From: Actinomadura sp. WMMA1423
GTDB taxonomy: Bacteria > Actinomycetota > Actinomycetes > Streptosporangiales > Streptosporangiaceae
NCBI RefSeq assembly: GCF_006547145.1
Contig: NZ_CP041244.1
Location: 6,820,001 to 6,884,000 of the forward strand
Reading direction: 5' to 3'
Length of the DNA: 64,000 nucleotides
Shown: positions 16,356 through 24,490 of the stretch, one piece after another
How the letters are laid out: each line of letters opens with the position of its first letter
How positions within the stretch are numbered: position 1 is the first letter of the stretch
Notes under the pieces: generated by a model
The model's database searches: none
Told to the model about the DNA's origin: nothing
Seen by the model: the letters and a program-made list of their open reading frames with translations, nothing else
Position numbers and translations under genes: made by a program

Positions 16356-17560
16356 GCGGGCTGGAGGACCGCCTGCGCGACGCGCTGCGCGCCTCGGCCG
16401 GCATGGTCGACGCCGACAAGCCGCGGCCCTTCCCCGAGCCGCGGGCGCGGGCGCCCCGCCCCGCCCTGCCGGGACGCGCCGCCGCGCCGCGCCGGGGCGT
16501 TCCGTCCCGGCGTTGGGTGGTACCGGTCTGCGCGGTGCTGGCCGTGCTCGTCCTGGCCGCCGGGATCGTGGGCGTCCGCAAGATGATGGAGCCCGACCGG
16601 CGCCTCCAGAAGGTCCCCACGATGCCCCGCTTCTACTTCGCCAGCTACCTGGCCGGCGGCGGGGATCCGTCCCGCGTCGAGGTCCGCGACTCCCGCACCG
16701 GCCGCCTCCTGGACGCCAAACCCGCCCCCAAGGGGACGAACTTCCTGAACCTCGCGGCGGCCGGCGACGGCCGGACGCTTTATGTCCTGAAGCGAACGCG
16801 CGCGGTCTGCGCGACGAGGGTCGAGAAGATGTCGGTCAGCGAGGCGGGGGCGATCGTCCGGAGTTCGGAGGTGGTCGGCTCGGCCGTCTCCGGGGAGCCT
16901 CCGGGGCAGGGCTCTCTGGCCGTGACCCCCGATGGCCGCGGGCTGGCCTACAGCGTGGTCTCGTGCGCCGACCCGCCGGTGACGCGGATCGCCTCGGACG
17001 CGAGGATCGCGATCCTCGATGCCGTGAGCGGGAACCGCCGCGAATGGCGGGAACCGTCCGCCGCCCTCGCCGACCAGCTCTCCTGGGCCGGGCGAGGAGA
17101 TCGGCTCTTCTTCGTGCGCTCGCGGTACAAGGGGCCTGAGAAGACCGTTCAGGAACTCCGCTCCCTGCCGATGGGCGGCGACGGTGCCCCATCGGCCGCC
17201 GCGCCGCCCATCCGCACCCTCATCTCGCCACGGGCCTTCGAGGGCGTCGCGGCGGCCGCCGACGGCCGGCGGGTGTTCGTGATCGAGGGGTCGGTGCTTT
17301 CGATCTCCGCGGAGAGCGGTGAGACGGCAGGACCGGGGGCGGACACCTCGTCGTTCTCGATTCTGGAGTTGTCGGCCGACGACGGCCGGGTCCTGCGGTC
17401 GATCCGCCGCCGGAGCGTCTCCTTCGCGGGGGATCCCGTGATGAAGGGGGACGCCACCGGGAGGTACCTGGCGACGGGGTTCGGGCTGGTCGACCTCGGT
17501 AAGCCCGACGCGATCTCGCGCATCAGGATCGGTGAGGACTTCTACGATCTGGACTGGTGA
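16352..17560 (+). CDS. single-pass membrane protein with beta-propeller-like extracytoplasmic domain; possible anti-sigma regulator
   Basis: 402 residues. A cytoplasmic N-terminus of about 53 residues (MSGLEDRLRDALRASAGMVDAD) precedes one TM helix (about 54-74), then an extracellular region with repeats such as DGRTLYVL, DGRGLAYSV, GDRLFFVR and DGRRVFVI, as in WD40/TolB-type propellers. The short N-terminus has no ZAS zinc motif. Coupling to the ECF gene suggests that the N-terminus binds the sigma factor, but this is inference. The C-terminus ends before a bidirectional terminator. Confidence 0.7.
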   Translation: MSGLEDRLRDALRASAGMVDADKPRPFPEPRARAPRPALPGRAAAPRRGVPSRRWVVPVCAVLAVLVLAAGIVGVRKMMEPDRRLQKVPTMPRFYFASYLAGGGDPSRVEVRDSRTGRLLDAKPAPKGTNFLNLAAAGDGRTLYVLKRTRAVCATRVEKMSVSEAGAIVRSSEVVGSAVSGEPPGQGSLAVTPDGRGLAYSVVSCADPPVTRIASDARIAILDAVSGNRREWREPSAALADQLSWAGRGDRLFFVRSRYKGPEKTVQELRSLPMGGDGAPSAAAPPIRTLISPRAFEGVAAAADGRRVFVIEGSVLSISAESGETAGPGADTSSFSILELSADDGRVLRSIRRRSVSFAGDPVMKGDATGRYLATGFGLVDLGKPDAISRIRIGEDFYDLDW

Positions 17561-17591
17561 GCCGGGGCCCGGGATCGCCCTGGAAGCGCGA

Positions 17592-17617
17592 AGGCCCCGC
17601 CGGGCCGGGCGGGGCCT
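17592..17617. terminator. bidirectional terminator between convergent genes
   Basis: AGGCCCCGCC (17592-17601) pairs perfectly with GGCGGGGCCT (17608-17617), 6-nt loop. It serves the sigma-partner gene on + and the secreted-protein gene on -. Confidence 0.8.
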
Positions 17618-17644
17618 GTGTCATCAGGCGGAGGAGACGGCGGA

Positions 17645-18073
17645 TCAGAAGATCTTCTTGCCCTTGCCGTAGTAGTACTTGCCGGTCTTCTTGTTCCGGC
17701 CGCACTCCTGCACCCACATGTGGCTGCCGTAGGACGACTTCACGCTGATCTTGACGGTCGCCTTGCCGTCGAAGTTGTAGCTGGCGCCGTTCTTGTATCC
17801 GACGATCTTGAAGCGCGACCAGTAGACCTTGCTGCCCTCGGTGAACTTGAAGCGCACGCAGGCGGTCCAGCCGTTGGTCTTGTCGTCGGCGAGGTAGCCG
17901 GTGACGGCGGTGCTGCCGCCGCTCCGCTTGTAGGACCCCCAAGCGGCTACGTGGCTGTAGGAGTTGTAGGGCTTCCAGCTACCGGTGGCGGCGGCTTCGG
18001 CGGGGGCGCCGACGGCGGCCATGCCGGCCATCAGGGTGCCGGCGGTCAGGGCTACTGCAGCGAATCGCCGCAT
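17645..18073 (-). CDS. small secreted protein of unknown function
   Basis: 142 residues. A clear Sec signal peptide (MRRFAAVALTAGTLMAGMAAVGAPAEA) leaves a mature part of about 115 residues rich in Lys, Tyr, Ser and Gly with predicted beta strands. It has one pair of cysteines (WTACVRF and VQECGRN) that could form a disulfide. The C-terminus is strongly basic (GKYYYGKGKKIF). GGAGGGA is the ribosome site. No family recognised. Confidence 0.8.
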   Translation of the reverse strand: MRRFAAVALTAGTLMAGMAAVGAPAEAAATGSWKPYNSYSHVAAWGSYKRSGGSTAVTGYLADDKTNGWTACVRFKFTEGSKVYWSRFKIVGYKNGASYNFDGKATVKISVKSSYGSHMWVQECGRNKKTGKYYYGKGKKIF

Positions 18074-18342
18074 AGGTCCCTCCAGGTTCGGTTTGGGGGG
18101 TTAGCGAGCGATAACTTAGCAGGCTCCTACCAGTGATTTTTGGCGGGCGTGTCCGACTGACCAGGGCAGGACGAATCCGGCGGTGGAGCGAACCGATCCG
18201 GTGCTGGACGCGTCCAAGGGTCTGCTGACCGTCACGTCCGGGGGAAGAACCGGGAGAAAACCCTCTCGGGCGGGAGAGAAGGGTCACCCGGCGGGGCGTA
18301 CCGGGGTCGTTACGCGGACACGATCACGGCAACGGTGGAAGC

Positions 18343-19485
18343 ATGCCTGACGTGCGTGGCCGGGTCCGGCGCTCCGCGATCACCGCGGGTCTGCTGCTGC
18401 TGTTCCTCGTGCTCGGGCTGCCCGCATGCGCCGCACGGCCGGCGGGCGCCGAGCCCGCGCCTGGGGGCTCGGCGGGCGTCCCGCCTCCCGAGTACCGCGG
18501 CGAGAGCATCCCGGTCTTCGACGTCGTCCTCACGATCGGCACCGACGGCGTGCTGTACGTGCGGGAGACGATCACCTACGACTTCGACCAGGCGGGGGAG
18601 CACGGGATCGTCCGGCACGTCCCGTTCCGCCGCGGCGACCGCCTCTACGAGGTGGGGAACGTCAGCAGCAGCTCCTCCACCGGCGCGCCGGCCCGCGTCC
18701 GCACGGCCCGGTTCCTGCACGACGTGCAGATCAGCGTCGGCGACCGGCACCGCGAGGTCCGCGGCCGCCAGGCCTACGTGATCGAGTACGAGGTGCGCCG
18801 CGCGTTCACCCCCCGCGCCCGGCACGACGAGCTGATGTGGGACGCGGTCGGGACGAGCTGGGACGTCCCGATCGGCAACGCGGCGGTGCGGGTGCAGGCG
18901 CCGGTGCCGCTGCGCCACGCGACCTGCCGGGCGGGCGCCCCGGGCATGTCGACCCGGTGCCTGCGCGACCGCGACGGCCCCTACGCCATCGACTTCGTCC
19001 AGAACGCGCTGGCCCCGCACGAGGGGATGCGGATCCGGGTCCGGCTGCCCAAGCACGCGATCGCCGTCCAGCCGCCGCGGTACGTCCCGCCGCGCTGGAC
19101 GGGCGGCTGGACGGGCACCGGCGTGCTGGCCCTCGGGCTCGCCGCCGTGCCCCTGCTGGCGCGCCGTCCGGCGCCGCGGCGCCGGGCCGGTGCCGCCCTG
19201 GTCGCCGCGGGGGCGCTGCTCGTCCTCAGCGACGCGGGGGACGACGTCGCCGCGCTCGGCCCGTGGGCCTTCTCGCTGGGCGACCGGTGCCTCGCGGGCC
19301 TCGCGCTCGCGGTCGTCGGCGCCGGGATCATGTGCGTCCAGGACGCCCATACCGCCCGATATGCCGCGCACGGCCGTCCGGGAGGACTACAGTTGGTCGG
19401 TCTCGACGTGAACAGATCGTCCCGGCGGATCGTCCACTCCAGTGGAGTCCGCCCAGGTGAACTCCGTCCCGGACGGGGCACGTAG
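18343..19485 (+). CDS. DUF2207-like membrane protein
   Basis: 380 residues. The N-terminal signal ends in LPAC (C29), so it may be a lipoprotein or carry a cleavable signal. A DUF2207-type beta domain follows (VLTIGTDGVLYVRETITYDF, HGIVRHVPF, VIEYEVRRAF, DELMWDAVGTSWDVPI). Then come three hydrophobic segments (about 258-278, 288-306, 312-335). The last 40 residues lack membrane character. Such proteins are envelope proteins of unknown role. The gene ends just before the GlcNAc transferase gene. Confidence 0.75.
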   Translation: MPDVRGRVRRSAITAGLLLLFLVLGLPACAARPAGAEPAPGGSAGVPPPEYRGESIPVFDVVLTIGTDGVLYVRETITYDFDQAGEHGIVRHVPFRRGDRLYEVGNVSSSSSTGAPARVRTARFLHDVQISVGDRHREVRGRQAYVIEYEVRRAFTPRARHDELMWDAVGTSWDVPIGNAAVRVQAPVPLRHATCRAGAPGMSTRCLRDRDGPYAIDFVQNALAPHEGMRIRVRLPKHAIAVQPPRYVPPRWTGGWTGTGVLALGLAAVPLLARRPAPRRRAGAALVAAGALLVLSDAGDDVAALGPWAFSLGDRCLAGLALAVVGAGIMCVQDAHTARYAAHGRPGGLQLVGLDVNRSSRRIVHSSGVRPGELRPGRGT

Positions 19486-19518
19486 GCATCGTTGACCGGC
19501 GAAGGGAGGCGCAGGAGA

Positions 19519-20679
19519 GTGCGGGAGTACCTGCTCACGATCCTGGTCGCCGCTCTCGTCGCCTACCTGCTGACCCCGTCGGTGCGCAGGTTCGCCGTCT
19601 GGTTCGGCGCGCAGGCCGTCCCGCGCGACCGCGACGTGCACGTGATCCCGACGCCCCGGCTGGGCGGCCTCGCGATGTTCGGCGGGATGGTGGCGGCGCT
19701 GGTGGTCGCGACCGGACTGCCCGAGATGCGCAAGGTCCTCGGCGACGGCGGGATCAGCGTCAGCAAGGCGCTGCTGCTGTCGGGCGGGCTGATCGTGCTG
19801 ATCGGGATCGTCGACGACCGCTGGGAGGTGGACCCGCTCACCAAGTTCGCCGGCCAGGTCGCGGCCGCCGGGATCTTCATCATGCAGGGCATCCAGATCT
19901 ACGTGATCCCGCTGCCGACCGGCGACTCGCTGTCGCTGCCGCCCGCCTACGGCGTGCCGCTGACCGTCTTCGTCGTCGTCGCGACGATCAACGCGGTGAA
20001 CTTCATCGACGGGTTGGACGGCCTCGCCGCCGGAGTCGTCGGGATCGCCGCGCTGGCGCTGTTCTCCTACGCCTACCTGCTGTCCAGGACGAACGGGCTG
20101 ACGACGCTGACCGCCGCGACCCTCGTCGCCGCGGTGCTGTTCGGAATGTGCGCGGGTTTCCTGCCGCACAACTTCAGCCCCGCGAAGATCTTCATGGGGG
20201 ACACCGGCTCGATGCTGATCGGGCTGCTGCTCAGCGCCTCCACCATCATGCTGACCGGGCAGTTCGACCCGGCCATCCTCACCAACGGGCTGTTCCCGTT
20301 CTTCGTCCCGGTGCTGCTCATCCCGGCGGTGGCGGCGGTGCCGTTCATGGACATGCTGCTCGCGGTGTGGCGGCGCACCAACCAGGGCCGGTCACCGTTC
20401 TCCCCGGACAAGCAGCACCTGCACCACCGGCTGCTCCAGCTCGGCCACTCCACCCGCCGCGCCGTGCTGATCATGTACTTCTGGGTCGGGCTGCTGGCCT
20501 CCGGGCTGGTCGGCCTCGCGCTGTTCGACGCGGCCTGGATCACCCTCGGCGTCACCCTGCTGGTGGCGGTCGCCGGCGTGGTGCTGATGCTCCGCATCCC
20601 CGGCCGCCGCAAGTCCGCCCGCGCGAACACCCCGGGCACCGGCGAACAGCCCGCCGACCGCCCGACGCTCCCCGTCTGA
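19519..20679 (+). CDS. wecA: undecaprenyl/decaprenyl-phosphate N-acetylglucosamine-1-phosphate transferase (WecA/MraY family)
   Basis: Multi-pass membrane enzyme that moves a sugar-1-phosphate from UDP-sugar to polyprenyl phosphate, starting cell-wall linkage-unit or teichoic-type polymer synthesis. 386 residues, about ten TM helices. Family motifs: RLGGLAMF, IVDDRWEVDPLTKF (catalytic aspartates), NFIDGLDGLAAGV, FMGDTGSMLIG and the cytoplasmic HLHHRLLQLGHS. The GTG at 19519 gives the normal N-terminus VREYLLT; GGGAGG at 19504-19509 and AGGAGA at 19513-19518 precede it. Substrate choice cannot be read from sequence. Confidence 0.9.
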   Translation: MREYLLTILVAALVAYLLTPSVRRFAVWFGAQAVPRDRDVHVIPTPRLGGLAMFGGMVAALVVATGLPEMRKVLGDGGISVSKALLLSGGLIVLIGIVDDRWEVDPLTKFAGQVAAAGIFIMQGIQIYVIPLPTGDSLSLPPAYGVPLTVFVVVATINAVNFIDGLDGLAAGVVGIAALALFSYAYLLSRTNGLTTLTAATLVAAVLFGMCAGFLPHNFSPAKIFMGDTGSMLIGLLLSASTIMLTGQFDPAILTNGLFPFFVPVLLIPAVAAVPFMDMLLAVWRRTNQGRSPFSPDKQHLHHRLLQLGHSTRRAVLIMYFWVGLLASGLVGLALFDAAWITLGVTLLVAVAGVVLMLRIPGRRKSARANTPGTGEQPADRPTLPV

Positions 20680-21068
20680 TCCGCCACCGATCCGACCGGC
20701 GGCCCGCCCGGCCCGTTCCCCCGCCCGGGCCCGTTCCCCCCGGCCCCGTTCCCCGTCCGGCCGCCCCCCGTTCGGACGCTCTTCCTCTGGCGTGCTCCCT
20801 CTTTTGACATGCTCGTCTCCTGACCTGGCGGTCGGCCTGCTCCCCGTCTGACCTGCGCCTGGGCGGGGGCGCGATCGCCTGCCCGGAGAGCGTGAACGTG
20901 TCTGTGCACAGGGCGGGCTCGGCTACAGTCCCTCGTGCGGGTGTTGCGCGGAGTAGTGCCGCGCGCGCGGGATCGCATTACCTCTAGGGTAATTGTGGAC
21001 ATTCCGGACGCTTGTGATACCTTTCACGAACAATCGACGAACACTTACCGTGACCAGCCGGAGCCCTC
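20680..21068 (+). promoter_or_regulatory. atp operon upstream region
   Basis: About 390 bp with no gene. Low-complexity GGCCCGTTCCCC-type repeats cover 20700-20780. The best promoter is TTGTGG (20993-20998), 17-nt spacer, TG-extended GATACC (21016-21021). TACAGT at 20924-20929 is a second candidate -10; TTGACA at 20804-20809 has no matching -10. Confidence 0.45.
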
Positions 21069-21539
21069 ATGCATACCTCCGACGCCCGGATGCTCCGCGG
21101 CGCCGCGATCCCGACGTCGATCGTCGGGGTGGGCGCCGTTGTGATCGGCCTGCTGACCGCCGGCGCCGAGGGCGCCCTCGCGGCCGCACTCGCCTCCGTC
21201 GTGGTGATCGCCTTCTTCTCGCTCAGCGCGCTGGTGGTCTCCTGGGCCTCCAGGATGTCGGCGCAGACCATGATGCTGGCCGCCCTCGCCAGCTACGCGG
21301 TGAAGATCCTCGCGGTGATGGTGCTGGTCACGGCCATCGACGGTGTGTCGATCTTCGATACCCAGGTCTTCGGCTGGACGGTCATCGGGCTCGCGCTGCT
21401 CTGGATCGGAGCCGAGTTCCGAGTCGTCCTGCAGCGGAGGCCCTACATTGACGACCCCGAGAGCACTGGTGCCCCCGAGAGCACCGGCACCCCCGAGAGC
21501 ACCGGCACCTCCGAGAACGCCCTGGACCGGAGTCCGTGA
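21069..21539 (+). CDS. atpI: ATP synthase-associated membrane protein I
   Basis: 156 residues with four TM helices, first gene of the atp cluster. AtpI-type proteins assist c-ring assembly or ion supply but are not part of the enzyme. The C-terminal tail holds three exact hexapeptide repeats (PESTGx) encoded by 18-bp DNA repeats at 21456-21509. Confidence 0.8.
   Translation: MHTSDARMLRGAAIPTSIVGVGAVVIGLLTAGAEGALAAALASVVVIAFFSLSALVVSWASRMSAQTMMLAALASYAVKILAVMVLVTAIDGVSIFDTQVFGWTVIGLALLWIGAEFRVVLQRRPYIDDPESTGAPESTGTPESTGTSENALDRSP
21456..21509 (+). repeat. 18-bp coding tandem repeat in atpI
   Basis: Three units of CCCGAGAGCACYGGYRCC encode PESTGA, PESTGT, PESTGT in the cytoplasmic tail. Confidence 0.85.
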
Positions 21540-21626
21540 TGAAGCGCCCGCGGACGGTGCCTGCCCTCGTGATGGACTACTCCAATATGACCACCGCAGG
21601 CATGGCCTGCTATCGTCCGGAGCGCG

Positions 21627-21851
21627 ATGAGCGAGCAGAAACGCCGACCGGAGGACGGTCAGCGGGAATTCGCCGACGCCGCCTGGTCCGTGCCCAGCTA
21701 CCTCCTCTCCGGGATGCTCATCTGGGGCGGTCTCGGGTGGCTGCTGTCCAAGTGGACGCACCAGACCTGGCTGGTCCCGATCGGCCTGGTCGTCGGCGTC
21801 GTGCTCGCCGTCTACCTGGTCTACGTGAAGTTCGGTCGCCACTCCTCCTGA
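21627..21851 (+). CDS. AtpZ/AtpI-family small membrane protein
   Basis: 74 residues with two TM helices (SYLLSGMLIWGGLGWLLSKW and LVPIGLVVGVVLAVYLVYV) joined by a short loop, the AtpZ pattern. Members are thought to help ATP synthase assembly or magnesium uptake. It lies between atpI and atpB in the same direction. A 15-bp palindrome (GCAGGCATGGCCTGC, 21596-21610) sits just upstream. Confidence 0.75.
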   Translation: MSEQKRRPEDGQREFADAAWSVPSYLLSGMLIWGGLGWLLSKWTHQTWLVPIGLVVGVVLAVYLVYVKFGRHSS

Positions 21852-21912
21852 GCGGCCCCGCCGCCGAGGAAGCCTTCGTGAAACATCACCACATTGATGA
21901 AGGGAACGCCGC

Positions 21913-22704
21913 GTGAACGCGCTGACGGTCCTCGCCTCCGGCGGAGATGAGTTCCAGGCCCCCGGGCCGGAGCTGTTCGACTTCCCGCCCCTGTTCGCCG
22001 GCGGCCCCGCGTGGCTCACCAAGCCCGTCGTCTTCGCGGTCGTCGGGTCGCTGCTGGTCTGCGTCTTCTTCTGGAGCGCCTTCGCCAAGCCGAAGCTCGT
22101 GCCGCGGGGCGTGCAGAACCTCGGCGAGCTCGGCTACATCTTCGTGCGGGACGAGATCGCCCGTCCGTTCCTCGGCAAGAAGACCGACCAGTGGATGCCG
22201 CTGCTGATGTCGATGTTCTTCCTGATCTGGATCTGGAACATCTTCGCGGTCGTCCCGATCATCCAGTTCCCGATCGCCTCGCACATCGCGTTCCCGATCG
22301 TGCTGGCGCTCTTCGTCTACATCCTCAAGGTCTACCTCGGCCTGCGGCACCAGGGGATCCGGTACTTCACCAACATGATCCCCCGCGGCCTGCCGCTGCC
22401 CGTGTACTTCCTGCTGGTGCCGATCGAGTACCTGTCGACCTTCGTCCTGGCCCCGTTCACCCACGCGGTGCGGCTCTTCGCCAACATGTTCGCGGGCCAC
22501 ACGATCCTGGCGTTCTTCAGCCTGGTGGGCTTCTGGTTCCTGTTCGAGAAGCCCACGGTCGCCGGGTTCGGCGTCGGCATCATCGGCGTGATCGTCACCA
22601 TCGCGATGACGGCGCTGGAGCTGCTGATCCAGTTCCTGCAGGCGTTCCTGTTCACCATGCTGGCCGCCATGTACATCCAGAGCGGCCTGGAAGCCGACCA
22701 CTGA
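21913..22704 (+). CDS. atpB: F0F1 ATP synthase subunit a
   Basis: Forms the two proton half-channels against the c-ring. 263 residues, about five to six TM helices. The essential arginine is R187 in FTHAVRLFANMFAGH. GTG start with AAGGGA upstream. A 103-bp gap with a stable stem-loop separates it from atpE. Confidence 0.97.
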   Translation: MNALTVLASGGDEFQAPGPELFDFPPLFAGGPAWLTKPVVFAVVGSLLVCVFFWSAFAKPKLVPRGVQNLGELGYIFVRDEIARPFLGKKTDQWMPLLMSMFFLIWIWNIFAVVPIIQFPIASHIAFPIVLALFVYILKVYLGLRHQGIRYFTNMIPRGLPLPVYFLLVPIEYLSTFVLAPFTHAVRLFANMFAGHTILAFFSLVGFWFLFEKPTVAGFGVGIIGVIVTIAMTALELLIQFLQAFLFTMLAAMYIQSGLEADH

Positions 22705-22767
22705 GACCGCGGGGCACGCGACGCCCCCCGGCTCCGCGGACCCCATCGGACAACCTCGTAAGCCAGA

Positions 22768-22786
22768 CCGGCGGATCTTCCGCCGG
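22768..22786 (+). other. stem-loop in the atpB-atpE gap
   Basis: CCGGCGGA and TCCGCCGG form a perfect 8-bp stem with a TCT loop, 21 nt before the atpE start. It may stabilise the atpE mRNA or raise its translation, as the c subunit is needed in many copies. Confidence 0.55.
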
Positions 22787-22807
22787 CCGACAGAAAAGGG
22801 AAAGAAC

Positions 22808-23041
22808 ATGGGAGACCTCGCTGCCCTCAGCGGTAACGTCACCTCGATCGGTTACGGCCTCGCGGCGATCGGCCCGGGCATCGGCGTCGGCATCATCTTC
22901 GGCCAGGGCGTGAACGCGATCGCCCGCCAGCCCGAGCTGACCGGTGTCATCCGGACCAACATGCTGCTGGGCTTCGTCCTTACCGAGGCGCTCGCCCTGA
23001 TCGGCCTGGTCGCGCCGTTCATCTTCCAGGGCATCAAGTAG
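22808..23041 (+). CDS. atpE: F0F1 ATP synthase subunit c
   Basis: 77-residue hairpin proteolipid of the rotor ring. Two TM helices joined by the polar RQPE loop (40-43); the proton-carrying carboxylate is E60 in LTEALAL. The glycine-rich first helix (GPGIGVGIIFGQG) is normal. Ribosome site AAAGGGAAAG. Confidence 0.98.
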   Translation: MGDLAALSGNVTSIGYGLAAIGPGIGVGIIFGQGVNAIARQPELTGVIRTNMLLGFVLTEALALIGLVAPFIFQGIK

Positions 23042-23073
23042 TAGCCATCCGAACCTGAGGAAGGGCTGCAGAC

Positions 23074-23631
23074 GTGATGACAGCAGCTTCCGTCCTGGCG
23101 GCGGAGAGCAACAACCCTCTCATACCGCACCCGTTCGAGCTGGTCGTCGGCATCTTCTCGTTCCTGGTCGTCCTGATCGTCCTCGGCAAGATCCTCACGC
23201 CGCGCATCCAGCAGACGCTGGAGGAGCGGACGCAGGCGATCGAGGGCGGCCTGGAGCGGGCCGAGCAGGCCCAGAAAGAGGCCCAGCAGGTCCTCGAGCA
23301 GTACAAGGCCCAGCAGAAGGCGGCCGCGGTCGAGGCGTCCAACGAGCGACGCAAGGCCGAGGAGCAGGGCGCGCAGATCATCGCCCAGGCCAAGGAGCAG
23401 GCCCAGGTCGAGGCGCGCCGCATCGTCGAGAACGCCAAGGCGCAGATCGAGGCCGAGCGGCAGCAGGCGCTGCAGTCGCTGCGCGCCGAGATCGGGGCCA
23501 TGTCGGTCGAGCTGGCCGGACGCGTCGTGGGCGAGTCCCTCGAGGACAGCGCGCGGCAGAGCCGGGTCGTCGACCGGTTCCTCGAGGAACTCGAGGAACG
23601 CGCTCGCACCCAGGAGCAGATCACATCATGA
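23074..23631 (+). CDS. atpF: F0F1 ATP synthase subunit b
   Basis: Peripheral stalk, 185 residues: one N-terminal TM helix (about 18-37) then a long alanine/glutamate-rich coiled coil that dimerises and reaches F1. GAGGAAGGG (23057-23065) serves either GTG 23074 or ATG 23077. Overlaps atpH by 4 bp. Confidence 0.95.
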   Translation: MMTAASVLAAESNNPLIPHPFELVVGIFSFLVVLIVLGKILTPRIQQTLEERTQAIEGGLERAEQAQKEAQQVLEQYKAQQKAAAVEASNERRKAEEQGAQIIAQAKEQAQVEARRIVENAKAQIEAERQQALQSLRAEIGAMSVELAGRVVGESLEDSARQSRVVDRFLEELEERARTQEQITS

Positions 23632-24449
23632 CCATCACGGGAGCGGTGAGCAGGGCGTCGCTGGCCGAGGCCAAGGAGCGGCTGGAGACGGTGATCCCCT
23701 CCGCCGACCTGGCGCGGCTCGGCGGCGACCTGTTCGCGGTGCTGCACCTGATCGACCGCGAGCACGGACTGCGGCGGGCGGTCTCCGACCCGGCGCGGGC
23801 CGGTGCCGAGAAGGCGCAGCTCGTCCAGATCCTGCTGGAGGGCAAGGTGTCGCCGGCCGCTCTCGGGCTGGTCGCCGACGTCGTCCGGCTGCGCTGGTCG
23901 AAGCCGTCGGAGCTGTCGGACGCGGTGGAGATCCTCGCGGTCACCGCCGAGTCCGCCCGCGCCGAGGCGGAGGGGCGGATCGACGACCTGGAGGACGAGC
24001 TGTTCCGGTTCTCCAGGGTCGTCGAGGGGGAGCCGGACCTGCGCGGCGGCCTCACGAACCCCGGCCTGCCGGACGAGAACAAGCTCGGCCTGGTCAACGC
24101 GCTGGTGGAGGGCAAGGTCACCGATGCGACGCTGACCCTGGTCACCGAACTGGTGCTCCGACCGCGAGGACGTAGCCTGGAAGGTGGGCTCGCCGAGTAC
24201 GGCAGGCTCGTCGCCCAGCGCCGGCAGCGGCTGGTGGCGCTGGTCCGCACGCCGGCCCCGCTGTCGGCGGAGCAGCGGACGCGGCTCGCCGCGGTGCTGG
24301 CCGCCGCCTACGGGCACGAAGTACACCTGAACATCGAGCTCGACCCGGGCGCGATCGGCGGAGTGTCGATCCAGATCGGGGACGAGATCATCGACGGCAC
24401 GATCGCCGGACGGCTGGACGACGTCCGCCGGCGGCTCGGCACCGGCTGA
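23628..24449 (+). CDS. atpH: F0F1 ATP synthase subunit delta
   Basis: Links the peripheral stalk to the top of F1. 273 residues, the long actinobacterial form; the C-terminal half carries the OSCP-type core (LVRTPAPLSAEQRTRLAAVLAAAYG ... GGVSIQIGDEIIDGTIAGRLDDV). It is not fused to a b-type stalk as in mycobacteria. Coupled to atpF. Confidence 0.95.
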   Translation: MTITGAVSRASLAEAKERLETVIPSADLARLGGDLFAVLHLIDREHGLRRAVSDPARAGAEKAQLVQILLEGKVSPAALGLVADVVRLRWSKPSELSDAVEILAVTAESARAEAEGRIDDLEDELFRFSRVVEGEPDLRGGLTNPGLPDENKLGLVNALVEGKVTDATLTLVTELVLRPRGRSLEGGLAEYGRLVAQRRQRLVALVRTPAPLSAEQRTRLAAVLAAAYGHEVHLNIELDPGAIGGVSIQIGDEIIDGTIAGRLDDVRRRLGTG

Positions 24450-24490
24450 CCCGCCGGCAAGCTGACCCCATAGGGAGCAAGAGAGGAATC

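Noticed and set aside
20804..20809. Consensus TTGACA upstream of the atp operon
   Set aside because: No -10 at 15-19 nt; the pair at 20993-21021 is better.
20935..21144. 69-codon frame starting 5 nt after TACAGT, overlapping atpI
   Set aside because: Looks like a leaderless gene but overlaps the atpI start by 75 bp in another frame and has no protein-like character.
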